DNA of 64,000 nt from Prostheceraeus crozeri (GCA_907163375.1 CAJQUW010012522.1:52545-116544); one strand, 5' to 3'; positions 10,561-21,372 are shown, counted from the first letter of the stretch. Numbers and translations are program-made. Notes: generated from the letters alone by a model not told the origin.

Positions 10561-13500
10561 CTATTTATGCTCCTCTTTTAAATACATTTTATGTTTCTTT
10601 GAATTAAGTCTATAATTACATGCTGTTTTTATTTCATTATTAAATAATGTATTCTTATAATCTTGAAATGTTATTTGGTTAGCCACTGATGCCTTTGAAA
10701 TTCCTTTTAATGTTTTATGTGTTTTAATATTACTAGTTGTGTTATAACAATAACATTTAGATTTTAAAAATATAGCTTCTGTTATGAAATCTTCATTTCC
10801 TTCTACTTCATCTTTTACTTTACATAAATCAGAAGGATGAATGATATCTTTTATTTTATTAATTTCTTCATCAAGTGAAGAATTATACGGTATTGTTAAT
10901 TCTAAGAAAACACTATCAGTATCTGTAAAGTGTAATTTATAGTTTTTGTCATAAGCAGGTGCTAAATAATCATATATAAATCTATACATAAATAGTTTAG
11001 CTAATTCTAATATAGTGAATCCAATAAAATTAAACTTATCATGTTTTACGCTGATTCGACGTAAATGTACAGCACATAGATTATCACTAAATCTAGTAGT
11101 TCTTTTATATGTAGGTTTCCTTGTTAAATTTTGAAACCTATCTCTATCATAAACTATTTCAATATTTTGTCTATTACGCACATTTTCTAAAGTCTAGACA
11201 TAAAATGCATTATTCATTAATTTAAAGAACACGTTTCCAAAATCATCTTTATTTCTTTTAGCTATTTTACGTTTTTCAATATTGAACTCTATATAATTTT
11301 TTAACCACCTAGATTTTTTATACACTAGTTTTCGATGTATTTTAGTGAGAATCATTCCATGATCTAAATACCAATCTAGCATTCTTCCTTCAACAACATA
11401 CTTTCCTTTATTACTTTGTGTTAACATAAGTTTTTTTGTTGGTCTGTATTTCTTAGGAATTAAAGATTTTTGATAATCTGAAAAATCTTCTATATTGGGA
11501 ATTTTGTTTTCAGGACAGAATGGATAATATTTTGTTGCGCCTTTTATATAATCAGGGTATACTAAATCAACTTCATATATATAACCATGATTATAATTTC
11601 CATCATATGTAGGTTCGTATTCAAGAATATTACACCATTCCATCTCACCTGTTGGTAATTCTTGTATCATGCAAGAAGAATATAAGCTATTAAAATCATA
11701 ATATAACAAATAGTTTTCTCTCATGATTTCATCAACTGCTGCTTGACTAACTTCATTTGATATAAGTCCTTCTATATTTTGATTAAACAATTTTATAAAC
11801 TGATCGCTTTCTTCTGGAGATAAAGGTTTCATTATTCCATAATCATCAGGATTTACTTTTTTATTGTAACACTGTACATAACGATTACCTAAAACTGATG
11901 AAACACCACCTCTAATACCAGATTCAAAAAATAATAATTTATCATACGTATTTTCTTTATAATGTTTAAGTTTAACACCAGTATGATTTAATCCTGCTAA
12001 CCATGTTAAACCTGGTGTAGAATAACAATAACATGGATCTATTCCATAATATTCTAAACACATGTCACGAAAGTTTTCAAAAAGATCAATATGGATTAAT
12101 ACATCTATCTGAAGATATCTCATTGTATAATCATACATTGTTCTACAATTCAACTCTCTCCAATTCTTTTCAGCTTCTGTATAGTCTTCTTCAGATAATT
12201 GTGATTGTTTTAATGTTGATTTAAATTTATTTATTGGAGGAAGTTCTTGTTCTTTCATTATTTCATTTATTATATTTATATCTCCAGCTAAATCAGTCTT
12301 CGACTGTGAACCGCAGGTTATATATTCATACGGAAATATGCCTTTTAAAGGTTTTAAATTATATTTATTTAATATTTTAAATTGTTCAGGTTTCAAAGTT
12401 TTTCCCATAACATCTAATGAATAAGGAGTAAAAAATCTAAATGCATCTAAAATTCTAATACAACCTAATTGCATTGAAAAATATTCTCCTTCTTGTTTAC
12501 ATAGTACATTTATTTGTTGTTGTTGTAATTTTTCAGATGAAAATAAATCTTTCATTATTAAATGGAAATCATATTTAGAACCATTGTAGAAATATAAAGG
12601 AACAAAGTTATATTTAAATTTATTAGCATTAAGATTACAAGAATTATGTGCTGCACCTCTATATAATCCATTTAGATGATCATGATCTTTTTACTTTGTA
12701 GGCAGAGCCGTCGCCTCGCTTAAAAGTTGTAAATTCTTTTCCACAGTAATAACAATTTTTTTCATAAGCAAAATTAATTTTTTTTTCATCGGTTAATGGA
12801 AGCATTGGTCTATTTGTTTCAAGCAATTGTGAAAAACGTCCTTGTAATTCTTCTACTTTCTTTGTAAACATTTCTGAACTATCTTCACCATAGTATTGAT
12901 AATATTCTGATTTAAATAATTCAGGATAATTTGAATGAATGTACATTCCCCAACATAATGCTTTTTGTTCAAATAAATATTTTTCTTTACTTTGTTCAGG
13001 TGCACTTTTTTCATAATTACCAATATTAGAAATTTGTGTTATGTTAACATTATATGCTTCGAAATCACAATAAATAGTAAAGTGTACTTTAATTTTCAAA
13101 TAATGTCTATTATATATCAAATAATCATCTTTAGGAAAAGTATTTTCAACTGCTTCATTTTGTTGACAATTCACCAAATGTCTATTCATTTCTTCTTTAG
13201 TTCTAAAGCTCGTCATACATTGGAGACAGGGAAAATTAGCATTATCTGAAGTTTTTGTAAATATAGAAACATCTTTACACAATATAAAATGATCCGGATA
13301 ATATAATATATTCGCTTGTGCTGATTGTTTTGTTTGTTTTAATTTTTCAAATTTATCTTGATATATTTCATGTGTTAAATCGATATATCTTTGTAAATCT
13401 TTTTCAGACTGTTGATAATTTTGAATTAATACTTGTAGCTGATAATTATATTCTTTATTATATTGTTCTTTATATTGTTGTTGACATTTTTTAAAACATT

Positions 13501-15016
13501 CATTTATATTTTGATTGGTTTCATTTTCTTCATTATTTAATTCTTTATTGTCTTCATTTATTTCTTTATTGTCTTTATTTAATTCTTGAATCGTTTCTAT
13601 CTTATTTTGACATTTATGGTGATATTCTTGTAACATTTTTAATTGTTGAAAATAATATATTTTACATTTTGATAAAATTTTATTTAAATTTTGCAATTTT
13701 TGTTGATATTCTAAAGATAAAGATAAATAATTGGAATCATAATCATAATTAAAATGACGTCCTTTATAATTATTATGATTAATCATTATTGGTGATAATG
13801 TTTTAACAATTTCAAATTTTTCAGTACATATTATATTTCCTTGGTAAAAAATATTATGATGCATGTAATTTCCTCTATCATTATATAATATTTCTGATTG
13901 ACATTAATTTTTATTATTCAAATAAAATTTTTTTGAATCTGAGTAAAATGGAGTAACATCACCAATAGAAACATAATTGACATTTAATTCAAAAATATTT
14001 ACTTTTATTAAATTTTTATTCTTTTTATGAAATTTTATCAACCTATTATAATCATATGGAAATTCATCTAAGCCATCAGAGAGATCAAATTCCATTACAT
14101 ATTCTTCTTTATTATAATGACTTAGTCTTTCTTTGTGATATTCTGCAGGATGTAAATGTGCTATAACACTCCACAGAAAACAATAATCATCTTCATTTTT
14201 TATGTTGATTATTTGTGGTGAACTGAAAGGTAAAGGAACATAACTACCACCAGTATTATTTTTATATTTATCAATTACTATTTTCTTAGATAGTATTTTA
14301 ACAAATCTCCAACCAGATTCACGTAACTGGGCTTCAATTATACAATTTTCTAATTTATTTATCATCGATTCAAATATGGGTTGTATATCATTTACATTAT
14401 GAATATCTTGTGAATTTGTAAAATGTCCTTGTATTATTTCTTCAGGACTTCCATCAGGTCCATTTTTTGTATAAAGTACTTCTACATTCATATAACATTT
14501 GAAAGATTTCTTAAATATTTCACAAAAGTTTGTTAATGCATCATAAAGAGTTTCATCGGTTTCATTATGTTCAACAGACTCATCAAATAAATATTTTATA
14601 TCTGTTACAGCTTCGTCAAATTCATCTATTTCGTTAAATTCATCAGTATCGCTAAATAAATATCTTCCATCTGGTGCATATTCATCTTCACTAATAAAAA
14701 CTTTTTTATATTCCGAATGTGAATAATCATCAAATATTTTTTTAACTTTTATATCAGTAGGTAATGTTTCTAGATAGTTTCTATAATTATTTAATTTTAA
14801 TATATTTCCTTCATCAACTCGATCTACATTTTGTAAATGCAATTTACTTTGTAAATGAGATTGATAACTTCTTTTTGTTTGCAACTTTCTTTTACATAAG
14901 ACAATAAAACTTTTCCATTTTTTGTTTCTTAAAGAAAAAATTCGTGTTTTAATTTTAGATATAAACTTTCTAATATCAAGGTCTTGAGAGTTATTATATA
15001 TTATTATATATTTCAC
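10561..15016 (-). pseudogene. Polinton DNA polymerase B region (protein-primed type), broken
   Basis: Reading right to left, the N-terminal part (about 15016-13904) has the Polinton-type module INIKNEDDYCFLWSVIAHLH near 14.2 kb and, later, FPYDYNRLIKFHKKN. Next come a coiled Gln-rich stretch, a C2H2-like finger (CLQCMTSFRTKEEMNRHLVNC) and the exonuclease-like IYCDFEAY. The polymerase core shows motif A (LLYYDFNSLYSSCM), motif B (FFKLMNNAFY) and motif C (HFTDTDSVFLEL). The enzyme would copy the linear element using a terminal protein as primer. The region spans about 4.4 kb, close to a full-length family gene, and it has a few breaks. Composition is strongly AT-biased. Family assignment is firm; whether the N-terminal part was a separate gene is not certain. 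Confidence 0.88.
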
Positions 15017-15037
15017 GTTCTTCAGTTATTTTATTTT

Positions 15038-16348
15038 CTATATCATATAAAGTTTTATCAAAAGATAATTTAAATTTTTTTCACTAACTATTGATTCTTC
15101 ATCAACATCATAAATTACACTTTTTGGTATAGGATGCCATTCCCTGATAGGAATATCTAATTCTAAATTATATTTATTATCTGATAATAGTATAATACAG
15201 AAAAATATTGGTCTTTGATCTCGTTTGGAACATTTAATAACACCACCATAATCTGAATCATTTTTAGTTTTTATTAAAGATGATAAAATTTTAAATTGAT
15301 TAGATGTAAATCCTAATTTTAATTTTGTAGACCCGACACATAGTTGTCTAATAGTATCTTCAACTATTCCATCATTATTATTTTCAATTGTAAGAAAATG
15401 AAATTTAGATGAATTTTGATTATATGTAGTATTAATATCATGTTGAGATATAAATTTTTCTTCACTTAAATTTTTATAATTACTAATATTTTTATAATCT
15501 TTGTTACCATTTACACCTTTTTCAGATGTTTCAGAATCATCATCATCATTATTACCATTATTATTATTATAAGATTCTTTAAAATTATTATTATCAGATT
15601 CTTTAAAATTATTGTTATCAGATTCTTTAAAATTATTATGATTATGATTACGGTCATTGTTAATAGTATAAGGTGTAGTCCACATATAGATTTTTTCCTG
15701 ATGGGCCAACCCATTTATGTAAGATTTAAATAAATTAATATTTAAATTCGAACATAACCCTATATAAGTATCATTATCATATCTTTGAGGCATTTCTACC
15801 ATTTCTCTTTTATAAGCAGTATCTCTATAATATACTTGACATAATAACTCTTCATGTTTTTTACTTTCAATATGAATATTATATTGATTAAACTCATCAA
15901 CAAATAATCTAATTTTTTCTTTCGAAAAAGATTTTAATTTTTTTACTAATTCCGTAACATTGATGTAATTAATTATTTCAGTTTCTATCCAATCTGTATT
16001 ACTGATTGGGAACACTGCTCTAATAAATCCATAAACATTATTATGACCAATAATGACCATGTTTTCTTTATTCAATTCTACATACGCAACATCATTATAT
16101 TTACTAACAATATCCATAAATTTAATGAATGGATCACCTGAAAATATAAAATAATTTGTTTCAATAGAAGGTAAACCTTTAGTCTGTTCTTCGAATATTT
16201 CAGCTTGTAATTGAAGCAAAAGATTAACATCTATACATGGATTATTATTATTATCAAAACATTTATTTTCAAATCCCGATGATCTCATCGAATAAGAAGA
16301 ACAGGATGATACGGGCGAATATAATTTTTCTAAACTTGATTTTTCCAT
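15038..16348 (-). CDS. Polinton 436-residue protein of unknown function (possible clamp-like fold)
   Basis: An uninterrupted 436-codon frame starts in the context AATAAAAAATGG and is divergent from the fibre-like gene, only about 50 bp away. Two blocks of mixed strand/helix character (residues about 55-170 and 310-410) are separated by a low-complexity linker with repeats of NNFKESD followed by Asp/Glu-rich sequence. The first block (FIKFMDIVSKYNDVAYVELN ... VTELVKKLKSFSKEKIRLFVDE) has the rhythm of a sliding-clamp half, and the second could be the other half. This is pattern impression only; single-stranded DNA binding or a structural role are alternatives. The position next to the polymerase suggests a replication role. 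The second Polinton has a different gene at this place. The gene looks whole. Confidence 0.6.
   Translation of the reverse strand: MEKSSLEKLYSPVSSCSSYSMRSSGFENKCFDNNNNPCIDVNLLLQLQAEIFEEQTKGLPSIETNYFIFSGDPFIKFMDIVSKYNDVAYVELNKENMVIIGHNNVYGFIRAVFPISNTDWIETEIINYINVTELVKKLKSFSKEKIRLFVDEFNQYNIHIESKKHEELLCQVYYRDTAYKREMVEMPQRYDNDTYIGLCSNLNINLFKSYINGLAHQEKIYMWTTPYTINNDRNHNHNNFKESDNNNFKESDNNNFKESYNNNNGNNDDDDSETSEKGVNGNKDYKNISNYKNLSEEKFISQHDINTTYNQNSSKFHFLTIENNNDGIVEDTIRQLCVGSTKLKLGFTSNQFKILSSLIKTKNDSDYGGVIKCSKRDQRPIFFCIILLSDNKYNLELDIPIREWHPIPKSVIYDVDEESIVSEKNLNYLLIKLYMI
15555..15650 (-). repeat. in-frame Asn-rich tandem repeat
   Basis: A 24-base unit encoding NNNFKESD/Y is repeated three times in the linker of the 436-residue protein, next to an Asn- and Asp-rich run. 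This is likely a flexible, length-variable spacer. Confidence 0.7.
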
Positions 16349-16396
16349 TTTTTATTCTTATGTGAGAAAAAATTACTTTTTTATTGTTAAAAAATT

Positions 16397-17281
16397 ATGT
16401 TACCAAATGTTGGTGGAGATGCATATATCCCGAATAATCGCGAATTAGAAATAGAGATAGAAAATTATATCATGAAAACTGGAGGCGTTTTATCTGGTCC
16501 ATTATATCTTTCTATTCTTCCGCAACAAAATACAGAGTTAACAAATAAACAATATGTTGATACACAAATCAATGACTTAAAAGAAAAATATATAAACGAT
16601 GTTTTGTTTCCACTGATGAATGAATTAAAGTTGCTTAAAATTAATGACAAATCATTAAACGAAAAAAATTATTAAAACTTGATAAAAAGGATAGAGAGCT
16701 AGAAGCAGATATAGCAAAACTTTTTAATAAGATTTCAGAACAATCAAAAATTTTAATATTACCTTCTAATAAGTTAAAATCTGCAGTCATTAAAAATAAA
16801 CCACATAAAATTATTGAAAGAACAACTAGAAGATGAAATAGAAAAACTTCCTGAAACAATTTTAAAAAATTTAAAGCAGTTACAAACTACATTCCAAAAA
16901 AGTGTTGATGAATTGAGTTCTAAAATTACTCAACAAATGAAAAAGATGAATAGAATAATAAATGAAGTAAACTCACTTAATCGAAAAGTTCATAAAATGA
17001 AAACTCTTAAAATCAATTTAGAAAATGAATTAAAGAAAAATTTACAAGAGAAGTCTAACGGAAATAAAGATCAGTTAGATGCTGTTATAAATCAGTTAGA
17101 TGTTCTTAAAATTAAGTTGAAGGCTCTTAAAACGGCGTTGAAGATGAATCAGCAGAAAATGCAAGTTAATAGAAAAGAAATTCAAATACATCACACGCTG
17201 CTTGACGCAATAGATAAAGTGCAACAGAAAATTAATAAAGTTATCACGAAGTTGTTGTCCATTCACACACGTAGATCTTAA
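16397..17281 (+). pseudogene. Polinton fibre-like / coiled-coil gene (broken)
   Basis: The start region reads MLPNVGGDAYIPNNRELEIE, then KTGGVLSGPLYLSILPQQ and ELTNKQYVDTQI. The GG-x-LSGPL ... P ... NKxYVD arrangement is the signature found near the trimeric shaft of phage tail fibres and other receptor-binding spikes. The downstream part is a long Lys/Glu/Leu-rich heptad region predicted to be coiled coil, ending at 17281. A virion fibre or spike role is inferred. The gene is broken here; a closely related gene in the second Polinton (62490-62921, minus strand) confirms that it belongs to this family. It is the first gene of the plus-strand late block. Confidence 0.6.
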
Positions 17282-17325
17282 TCACACACGTAAATCTTAA
17301 TCCTAAACGTAAATCTTGACGTAAA
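17264..17325 (+). repeat. short tandem repeat after the coiled-coil gene
   Basis: Three to four imperfect 17-18-bp copies of CACACGTAAATCTTAAT span the end of the coiled-coil gene and the gap before the next gene. They may be a 3' end or promoter element, or slippage. Confidence 0.55.
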
Positions 17326-17359
17326 TATTTTTTCCAAAAGTCAAATTTAATCCTTAAAA

Positions 17360-17719
17360 ATGCATATAATTTATAAACACAATCTTAAACATTTTGCTTC
17401 AAATCAAAAAATAGCACATGAACCATCTATGAAATCTGCTTACCATTATAACAGTGTACAAACAATTCAAAAAGAAGGAGCTGGCATCTTTTCTGGTATA
17501 GGAAGTATCGTTAACCTGATTAAAAATAATGAAGATCTGATTACATCTGCTGCAAAAGGAGCAGCTGCTATAGGTAGTACAGCTAGTGCAATATCAAATG
17601 GTGTTAAGTCTCAAAACGAATTAAATCAACTAGAAGCCATTCGTAAACTTAAGAATGATTCTGAAGAACTAAAAAAATTAAAAAAAACTTTCAGAGGAAA
17701 CAAAAGACAAAATTGCTAA
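17360..17719 (+). CDS. Polinton pVI-like membrane-active virion protein (partly broken)
   Basis: A 119-codon frame starts in the context CCTTAAAAATG. It contains an amphipathic/hydrophobic segment, GAGIFSGIGSIVNLIK, followed by an Ala/Gly/Ser-rich stretch (AAKGAAAIGSTASAISNGV) and a charged helical tail. Small proteins with this layout sit before the major capsid gene in Polintons and adintoviruses and are compared with adenovirus protein VI, which disrupts membranes during entry. Here it lies 0.3 kb upstream of the capsid gene on the same strand. The assignment rests on position and composition, not on a conserved active site. The region as a whole shows some decay. Confidence 0.5.
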   Translation: MHIIYKHNLKHFASNQKIAHEPSMKSAYHYNSVQTIQKEGAGIFSGIGSIVNLIKNNEDLITSAAKGAAAIGSTASAISNGVKSQNELNQLEAIRKLKNDSEELKKLKKTFRGNKRQNC

Positions 17720-18027
17720 CATAGCTGCAGGGTCTGAGAGTAAACATGAGAAGAAATCAGGCGTAGCCATAGAACCTACGGTTCGTTCAATTGAAGAAAT
17801 AAGAGGCAATGGTTTAGCAAAATTCTAAAATTATATTTTAGTAAAAATCTTTTTGGGTGAGAAATTATTTTTCTGTGTGTGAGAATTTTTTCTATGTGTG
17901 AGAAAAAACAAAAAAGTCAAATTATTTTTTATAAAAATGTCTTCTTTTATCGAAAATAAATTTAGATTAGACGATCCTCCGTTCGTCAGTTATAATCAAA
18001 AAGAAGAATGACTATATAAGAATTGCT

Positions 18028-19272
18028 ATGAATCCCGGATCTTCCAGTAGAGTAAATACTGGAGGTGATTTAATCTTTGAAGTTGATAATCAGCAAAGTT
18101 ATATATATCTACCTGGTTCCTTTTCATACTGTGAATATTCTTTATATAGTGATGCCAATTTTACAACACCATTACCAGATACCGATAATATTGCATTAGA
18201 GAATAATTTCTTTCCAAGATTATTTACACAAATGCGTTTAGATGTTGCAACTCAAAATATAGAGACAATAAGTGATTCTCCAAGTGTAATTGATACAATG
18301 CTTAGATTCGTAACAATTGGTGAAAATAATAGAAAGTATGAAATCGAAGGTTGGTTTCCTGATACTAATGATGGTATAATTGTTGATGATTTAAACCACG
18401 CTGGAACAGATGCAGCAGGAATTGCGAAAGATGTAGAAAATATTGCAAAACATTTAAATAAAACAAACAATAGTGCATATAAAGAAAGACGTGAATTTAA
18501 CAAGAAAAGTAAACAGACAGTAAATTGGTCATTGTCTCCATTATTCGGATATTTAGATTATGACAAAATATCATGTCAATTAAAATTTAGGTTAATAATT
18601 CATCGCACAGCAAATAATGAATTAATCTTTTATGGTAAGAGTGGAAAAAAAGCATATTTAAAAATTGATAGACTTGAATGGTGGATAAAGCATATTACTC
18701 CTAGTTTAGAGGTTGAAACAGCTATTGCAAAAAGATTAAATACTAACAAACCAATTCCAGTAACTTTTCTAAAGCGTACTGCTAGTTCAGTAACTTTTAC
18801 TGAACGAAGATTTAACTGGCATTTTACTAGAACTTCGAATACTCCAAGATATTTATTACTAACTTTTCAAAGAAATAATTCTCCAAGTTTTGATAAGAAC
18901 AACAATCTTTTTCATATTAATACAATTCGAAGTTTACAAGTTTCATTAAATCAAACCCGATATCCAATTGATCCATTAAGATTCGATGATACCAATAATC
19001 AATTTATGGAAGGATATGATGCTTATAGAAATCTTTGTATAGAATTTGGAGTTGAACCACAATTTACTCCTGGAGATTGGAGACATTTATATCATGTTTT
19101 CCGTTTCGATTTAAGTGCACAATCTGAAGATATTATCAAGACTGGTTGTGATGTAACAATTAATATTGAAAAAAAAGATTCCACAACTTCATTGACGGCT
19201 TATGGTTTATTGCTAGAAGATGTAAAATATTATATTGAAATTCTTAATGGAAAGATGGCTAGGATTGGTTAG
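18028..19272 (+). CDS. Polinton major capsid protein (double jelly-roll type)
   Basis: An open 414-codon frame. Recognisable family landmarks are an early strand-rich region with YIYLPGSFSYCEYSLY, a middle motif LSPLFGYLDYDKISCQLKFRLIIHR, the segment KIDRLEWWIKHITPS, then NTPRYLLLTFQRN and a late YHVFRFDLSAQSEDI followed by strands to the C-terminus. This order matches capsid proteins of Polinton and adinto-like elements, which form pseudo-hexagonal capsomers. It is somewhat shorter than many family members. Neighbours are the pVI-like and pX-like genes, as in a virion gene block. The frame has no breaks, and a decayed homologue lies at about 60.2-61.4 kb in the second Polinton. It is followed immediately by a hairpin repeat (19274-19327). 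Confidence 0.8.
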   Translation: MNPGSSSRVNTGGDLIFEVDNQQSYIYLPGSFSYCEYSLYSDANFTTPLPDTDNIALENNFFPRLFTQMRLDVATQNIETISDSPSVIDTMLRFVTIGENNRKYEIEGWFPDTNDGIIVDDLNHAGTDAAGIAKDVENIAKHLNKTNNSAYKERREFNKKSKQTVNWSLSPLFGYLDYDKISCQLKFRLIIHRTANNELIFYGKSGKKAYLKIDRLEWWIKHITPSLEVETAIAKRLNTNKPIPVTFLKRTASSVTFTERRFNWHFTRTSNTPRYLLLTFQRNNSPSFDKNNNLFHINTIRSLQVSLNQTRYPIDPLRFDDTNNQFMEGYDAYRNLCIEFGVEPQFTPGDWRHLYHVFRFDLSAQSEDIIKTGCDVTINIEKKDSTTSLTAYGLLLEDVKYYIEILNGKMARIG

Positions 19273-19273
19273 T

Positions 19274-19327
19274 AACCTGAGGACCTTTGGTCCGATCGGC
19301 TAAAGACTCTGAACAAAGTTCTATAGG
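19274..19327 (+). terminator. hairpin repeat after the capsid gene (copy 1)
   Basis: Immediately after the capsid stop codon, GGACC-TTT-GGTCC (19281-19293) forms a perfect stem-loop followed by GATCGGCTAAAGACTCTGAA. The same 50-bp block recurs after the next gene. A transcript 3' end signal is inferred. Confidence 0.5.
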
Positions 19328-19436
19328 TTAATTAAAATTTTTGATAACTTAAAATTTTTTTATAAGTATAATAGATTAAAAATTCTTAACTTTAAATTTT
19401 TTCATAACTTGAATAACTTAAATTTTTTTATTAAAA

Positions 19437-19925
19437 ATGTCGCAAGGGAAAAGTAATAATAATAATAATAAAACTGTTGAATTAAAATTACGTAACATTG
19501 TTGACAAAAATAGACCTAAAACTATTACGATTAACAAAAAGAAGTATTACATAAGTAAACCAATGATAGAGAATATTAATTTACAAAAAGAAAAGAATGG
19601 TGGAATTCTCCCATTAATTCCACTAATAATAGGTGGCATAGCAGCAGCAGGAAGTGCTGCAGGTGGGACAGCTGGTATTGTCCAAGCAGTAAATAAAAAT
19701 AAATCAGAGAAAGCAGCATTAGAAGAACAAAAACGTCATAACAGAGAGCTAGAGAAAGTTTCTAGAGGGCAAGGAGTAGTAGATAATTTTATTAGTAAAT
19801 TAAATTTAGTTGATGAAAGAAAACGAGTTCTTAAAAATATTCTCAACAATGTTGATGACTTGATAGAAATAAAAGAAACTAAACATGGTTCTGGAATATA
19901 TCTAAGTCCTAGTATGATAAGGTAA
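19437..19925 (+). CDS. Polinton adenovirus pX-like core/virion protein
   Basis: An open 162-codon frame in the start context TTTTATTAAAAATG. After a basic N-terminal half it carries GGILPLIPLIIGGIAAAGS, then GIVQAVNK. This closely resembles the C-terminal motif of adenovirus core protein X (mu precursor), in which a Gly-Gly pair precedes a Leu-Pro-x-Leu-Ile-Pro hydrophobic segment and ends with a Val-Gln-Ala. The protein is expected inside the virion, bound to DNA or membrane. The GG before the hydrophobic segment could be a protease processing site for the element's own adenain-like protease, an inference from adenovirus. The tail after residue 70 is charged and helical. The gene looks whole and sits directly after the capsid gene. 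Confidence 0.65.
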   Translation: MSQGKSNNNNNKTVELKLRNIVDKNRPKTITINKKKYYISKPMIENINLQKEKNGGILPLIPLIIGGIAAAGSAAGGTAGIVQAVNKNKSEKAALEEQKRHNRELEKVSRGQGVVDNFISKLNLVDERKRVLKNILNNVDDLIEIKETKHGSGIYLSPSMIR

Positions 19926-19985
19926 TAACCTCAGGACCTTTGGTCCGATCGGCTAAAGCCTCTGAACAAGGTTCTATTAGGTAAA
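19926..19985 (+). terminator. hairpin repeat after the pX-like gene (copy 2)
   Basis: GGACC-TTT-GGTCC (19934-19946) followed by GATCGGCTAAAGCCTCTGAA lies directly behind the stop codon, nearly identical to the block after the capsid gene. The repeated placement argues for a function rather than chance. Confidence 0.5.
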
Positions 19986-20011
19986 ACTTTTATTTTATTT
20001 TAACTTTAAAA

Positions 20012-20455
20012 ATGGATTCCACAAATTCCGAAAATTTAATTAAATTAAAAATTTCTAATTTAGATTTATTGAATTATCTCTTAAAAGTACATAAAACCTC
20101 AAATTGTCAGCATAGCGGAGGTGATTTAACTTTGTTGCATTCCAGAGGTGACATAAAAAAACATTAGAAAACTTTCCTGGATTTCTTTGGAGTAAATATT
20201 CAAAAGAAAAACATCTTCCTGGTCATTCATATACCGGTCCAGGAACTCGATTAGATATAAGACTAGATGAGAATAATAATCCAAAACCAGGTGAAGAACC
20301 AATAAACAGAGTAGATGCAGCAGCTTATAGACACGAACTAGGTTATCGAAATCATGACCTAAGTTCTCGACATGAAGCAGACAAGAAAATGAGTCAGGAA
20401 TTAGATAGTATTCAAAATCCTTCCCTTAGAGAAAGAATTGAAAATGTTTGTTAAG
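20012..20455 (+). pseudogene. Polinton phospholipase A2-like segment (parvovirus VP1 type), broken
   Basis: The region starts with an ATG in the context TTTAAAAATGG. Its second half shows LPGHSYTGPGTRLD, matching the calcium-binding YxGPG loop of parvovirus VP1-type PLA2. About 30 residues later comes DAAAYRHELGY, occupying the place of the helix with the catalytic His and the following Tyr. Such domains breach endosomal membranes during virus entry. It lies between the pX-like gene and the integrase, so a virion role is plausible. The copy is broken, so only the motif pair supports the call. Related remnants are at about 58.9-59.1 kb in the second Polinton. Confidence 0.6.
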
Positions 20456-21335
20456 AAAGCTTTACAAGCTAAAATATTGTTCGGACAGGGTTTAGACAAA
20501 ACCCATAACTCTGAAACCTACGCGTCCGAAATGTCGAATGATCCAAGCCGCTACGCGTCTGAAATTCACAAGGAATACAGAAAACCGAAATATCTATTGA
20601 AAGTAAAAGTCTTTAATAAAGATGATATTTGGAGTGCTGATCTAATCAATATGCCGAATGAAAAAGATTATAAATACGCATTGACCGTTATAGATTTATA
20701 TACATGATACGCTTGGGCAAAGCCTTTAAAAAAACAAAAGTGGTCTGTCAGTTAAATATGCGTTTAAAGAAATCTTTAAAGAAAGTGATAGAAAGCCAAA
20801 GAAGCTATTCGCTGATAAAGGATCTGAGTTTTATAACAGAAATGTTCACTATCCGATTTAGTTTATTCCACAAAAAATGCTGGAAAGGCTGTATTAATAG
20901 AGCGATTTAATCGATCATTAAAAGGTAAGATCTTCAAGAAATTTAAGGAACAAGAAAATCAGAAATGGTTGAAGATATTACCAGGAATTGTAGATCAGTA
21001 CAATAATAAAGTTCATTCAGGTATTGAAGAAACTTCAAAGAATGCTTCTGACGATCCTGATTTGATACGAAAAAAATATTCGAAAACAATTATTCGAATG
21101 AGAGTAATCCGAATTTACAGAAACGTAAGACGAAATTTAAGATTGAAGATAGAATAAGGATATTTAAGTATAAGAATAAATTTGAAAAAGGCTTTGTTGG
21201 CTATTGGACTAAAGAAATATTTGAAGTTTGTAAAATAAAACAAACTTATCCGATTACTTACGAAATCAAAGATTTAGATGATCAGGAAATCACTGGCAGA
21301 TTTTATGAAAACGAATTACAAAGAAGGGATTTTTA
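20456..21335 (+). pseudogene. Polinton retrovirus-type (RVE) integrase, broken
   Basis: The DDE integrase core is recognisable: NKDDIWSADLINMPNEKDYK with the first acidic residue, then YALTVIDLYT, LFADKGSEF-like coding around the second, and later the LPGIVDQYNNKVHSGIEET stretch typical of these integrases. The C-terminal part (near 21170-21335) is a basic region seen in Polinton integrases. It would insert the element, generating the 6-bp duplication seen at the ends. It converges with the protease gene, with only about 30 bp between them. The copy has several breaks. The second Polinton has a related integrase at 57886-58700 on the minus strand. Confidence 0.85.
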
Positions 21336-21357
21336 ATTTTTGGAACTAACGTTTTTC

Positions 21358-21372
21358 GGGAATTAAATTCCC
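21358..21372. terminator. palindrome between integrase and protease 3' ends
   Basis: GGGAATT-A-AATTCCC is a perfect 7-bp-stem palindrome overlapping the protease stop codon in the gap between two convergent genes. It could serve both strands as a 3' end signal (inferred). Confidence 0.45.
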
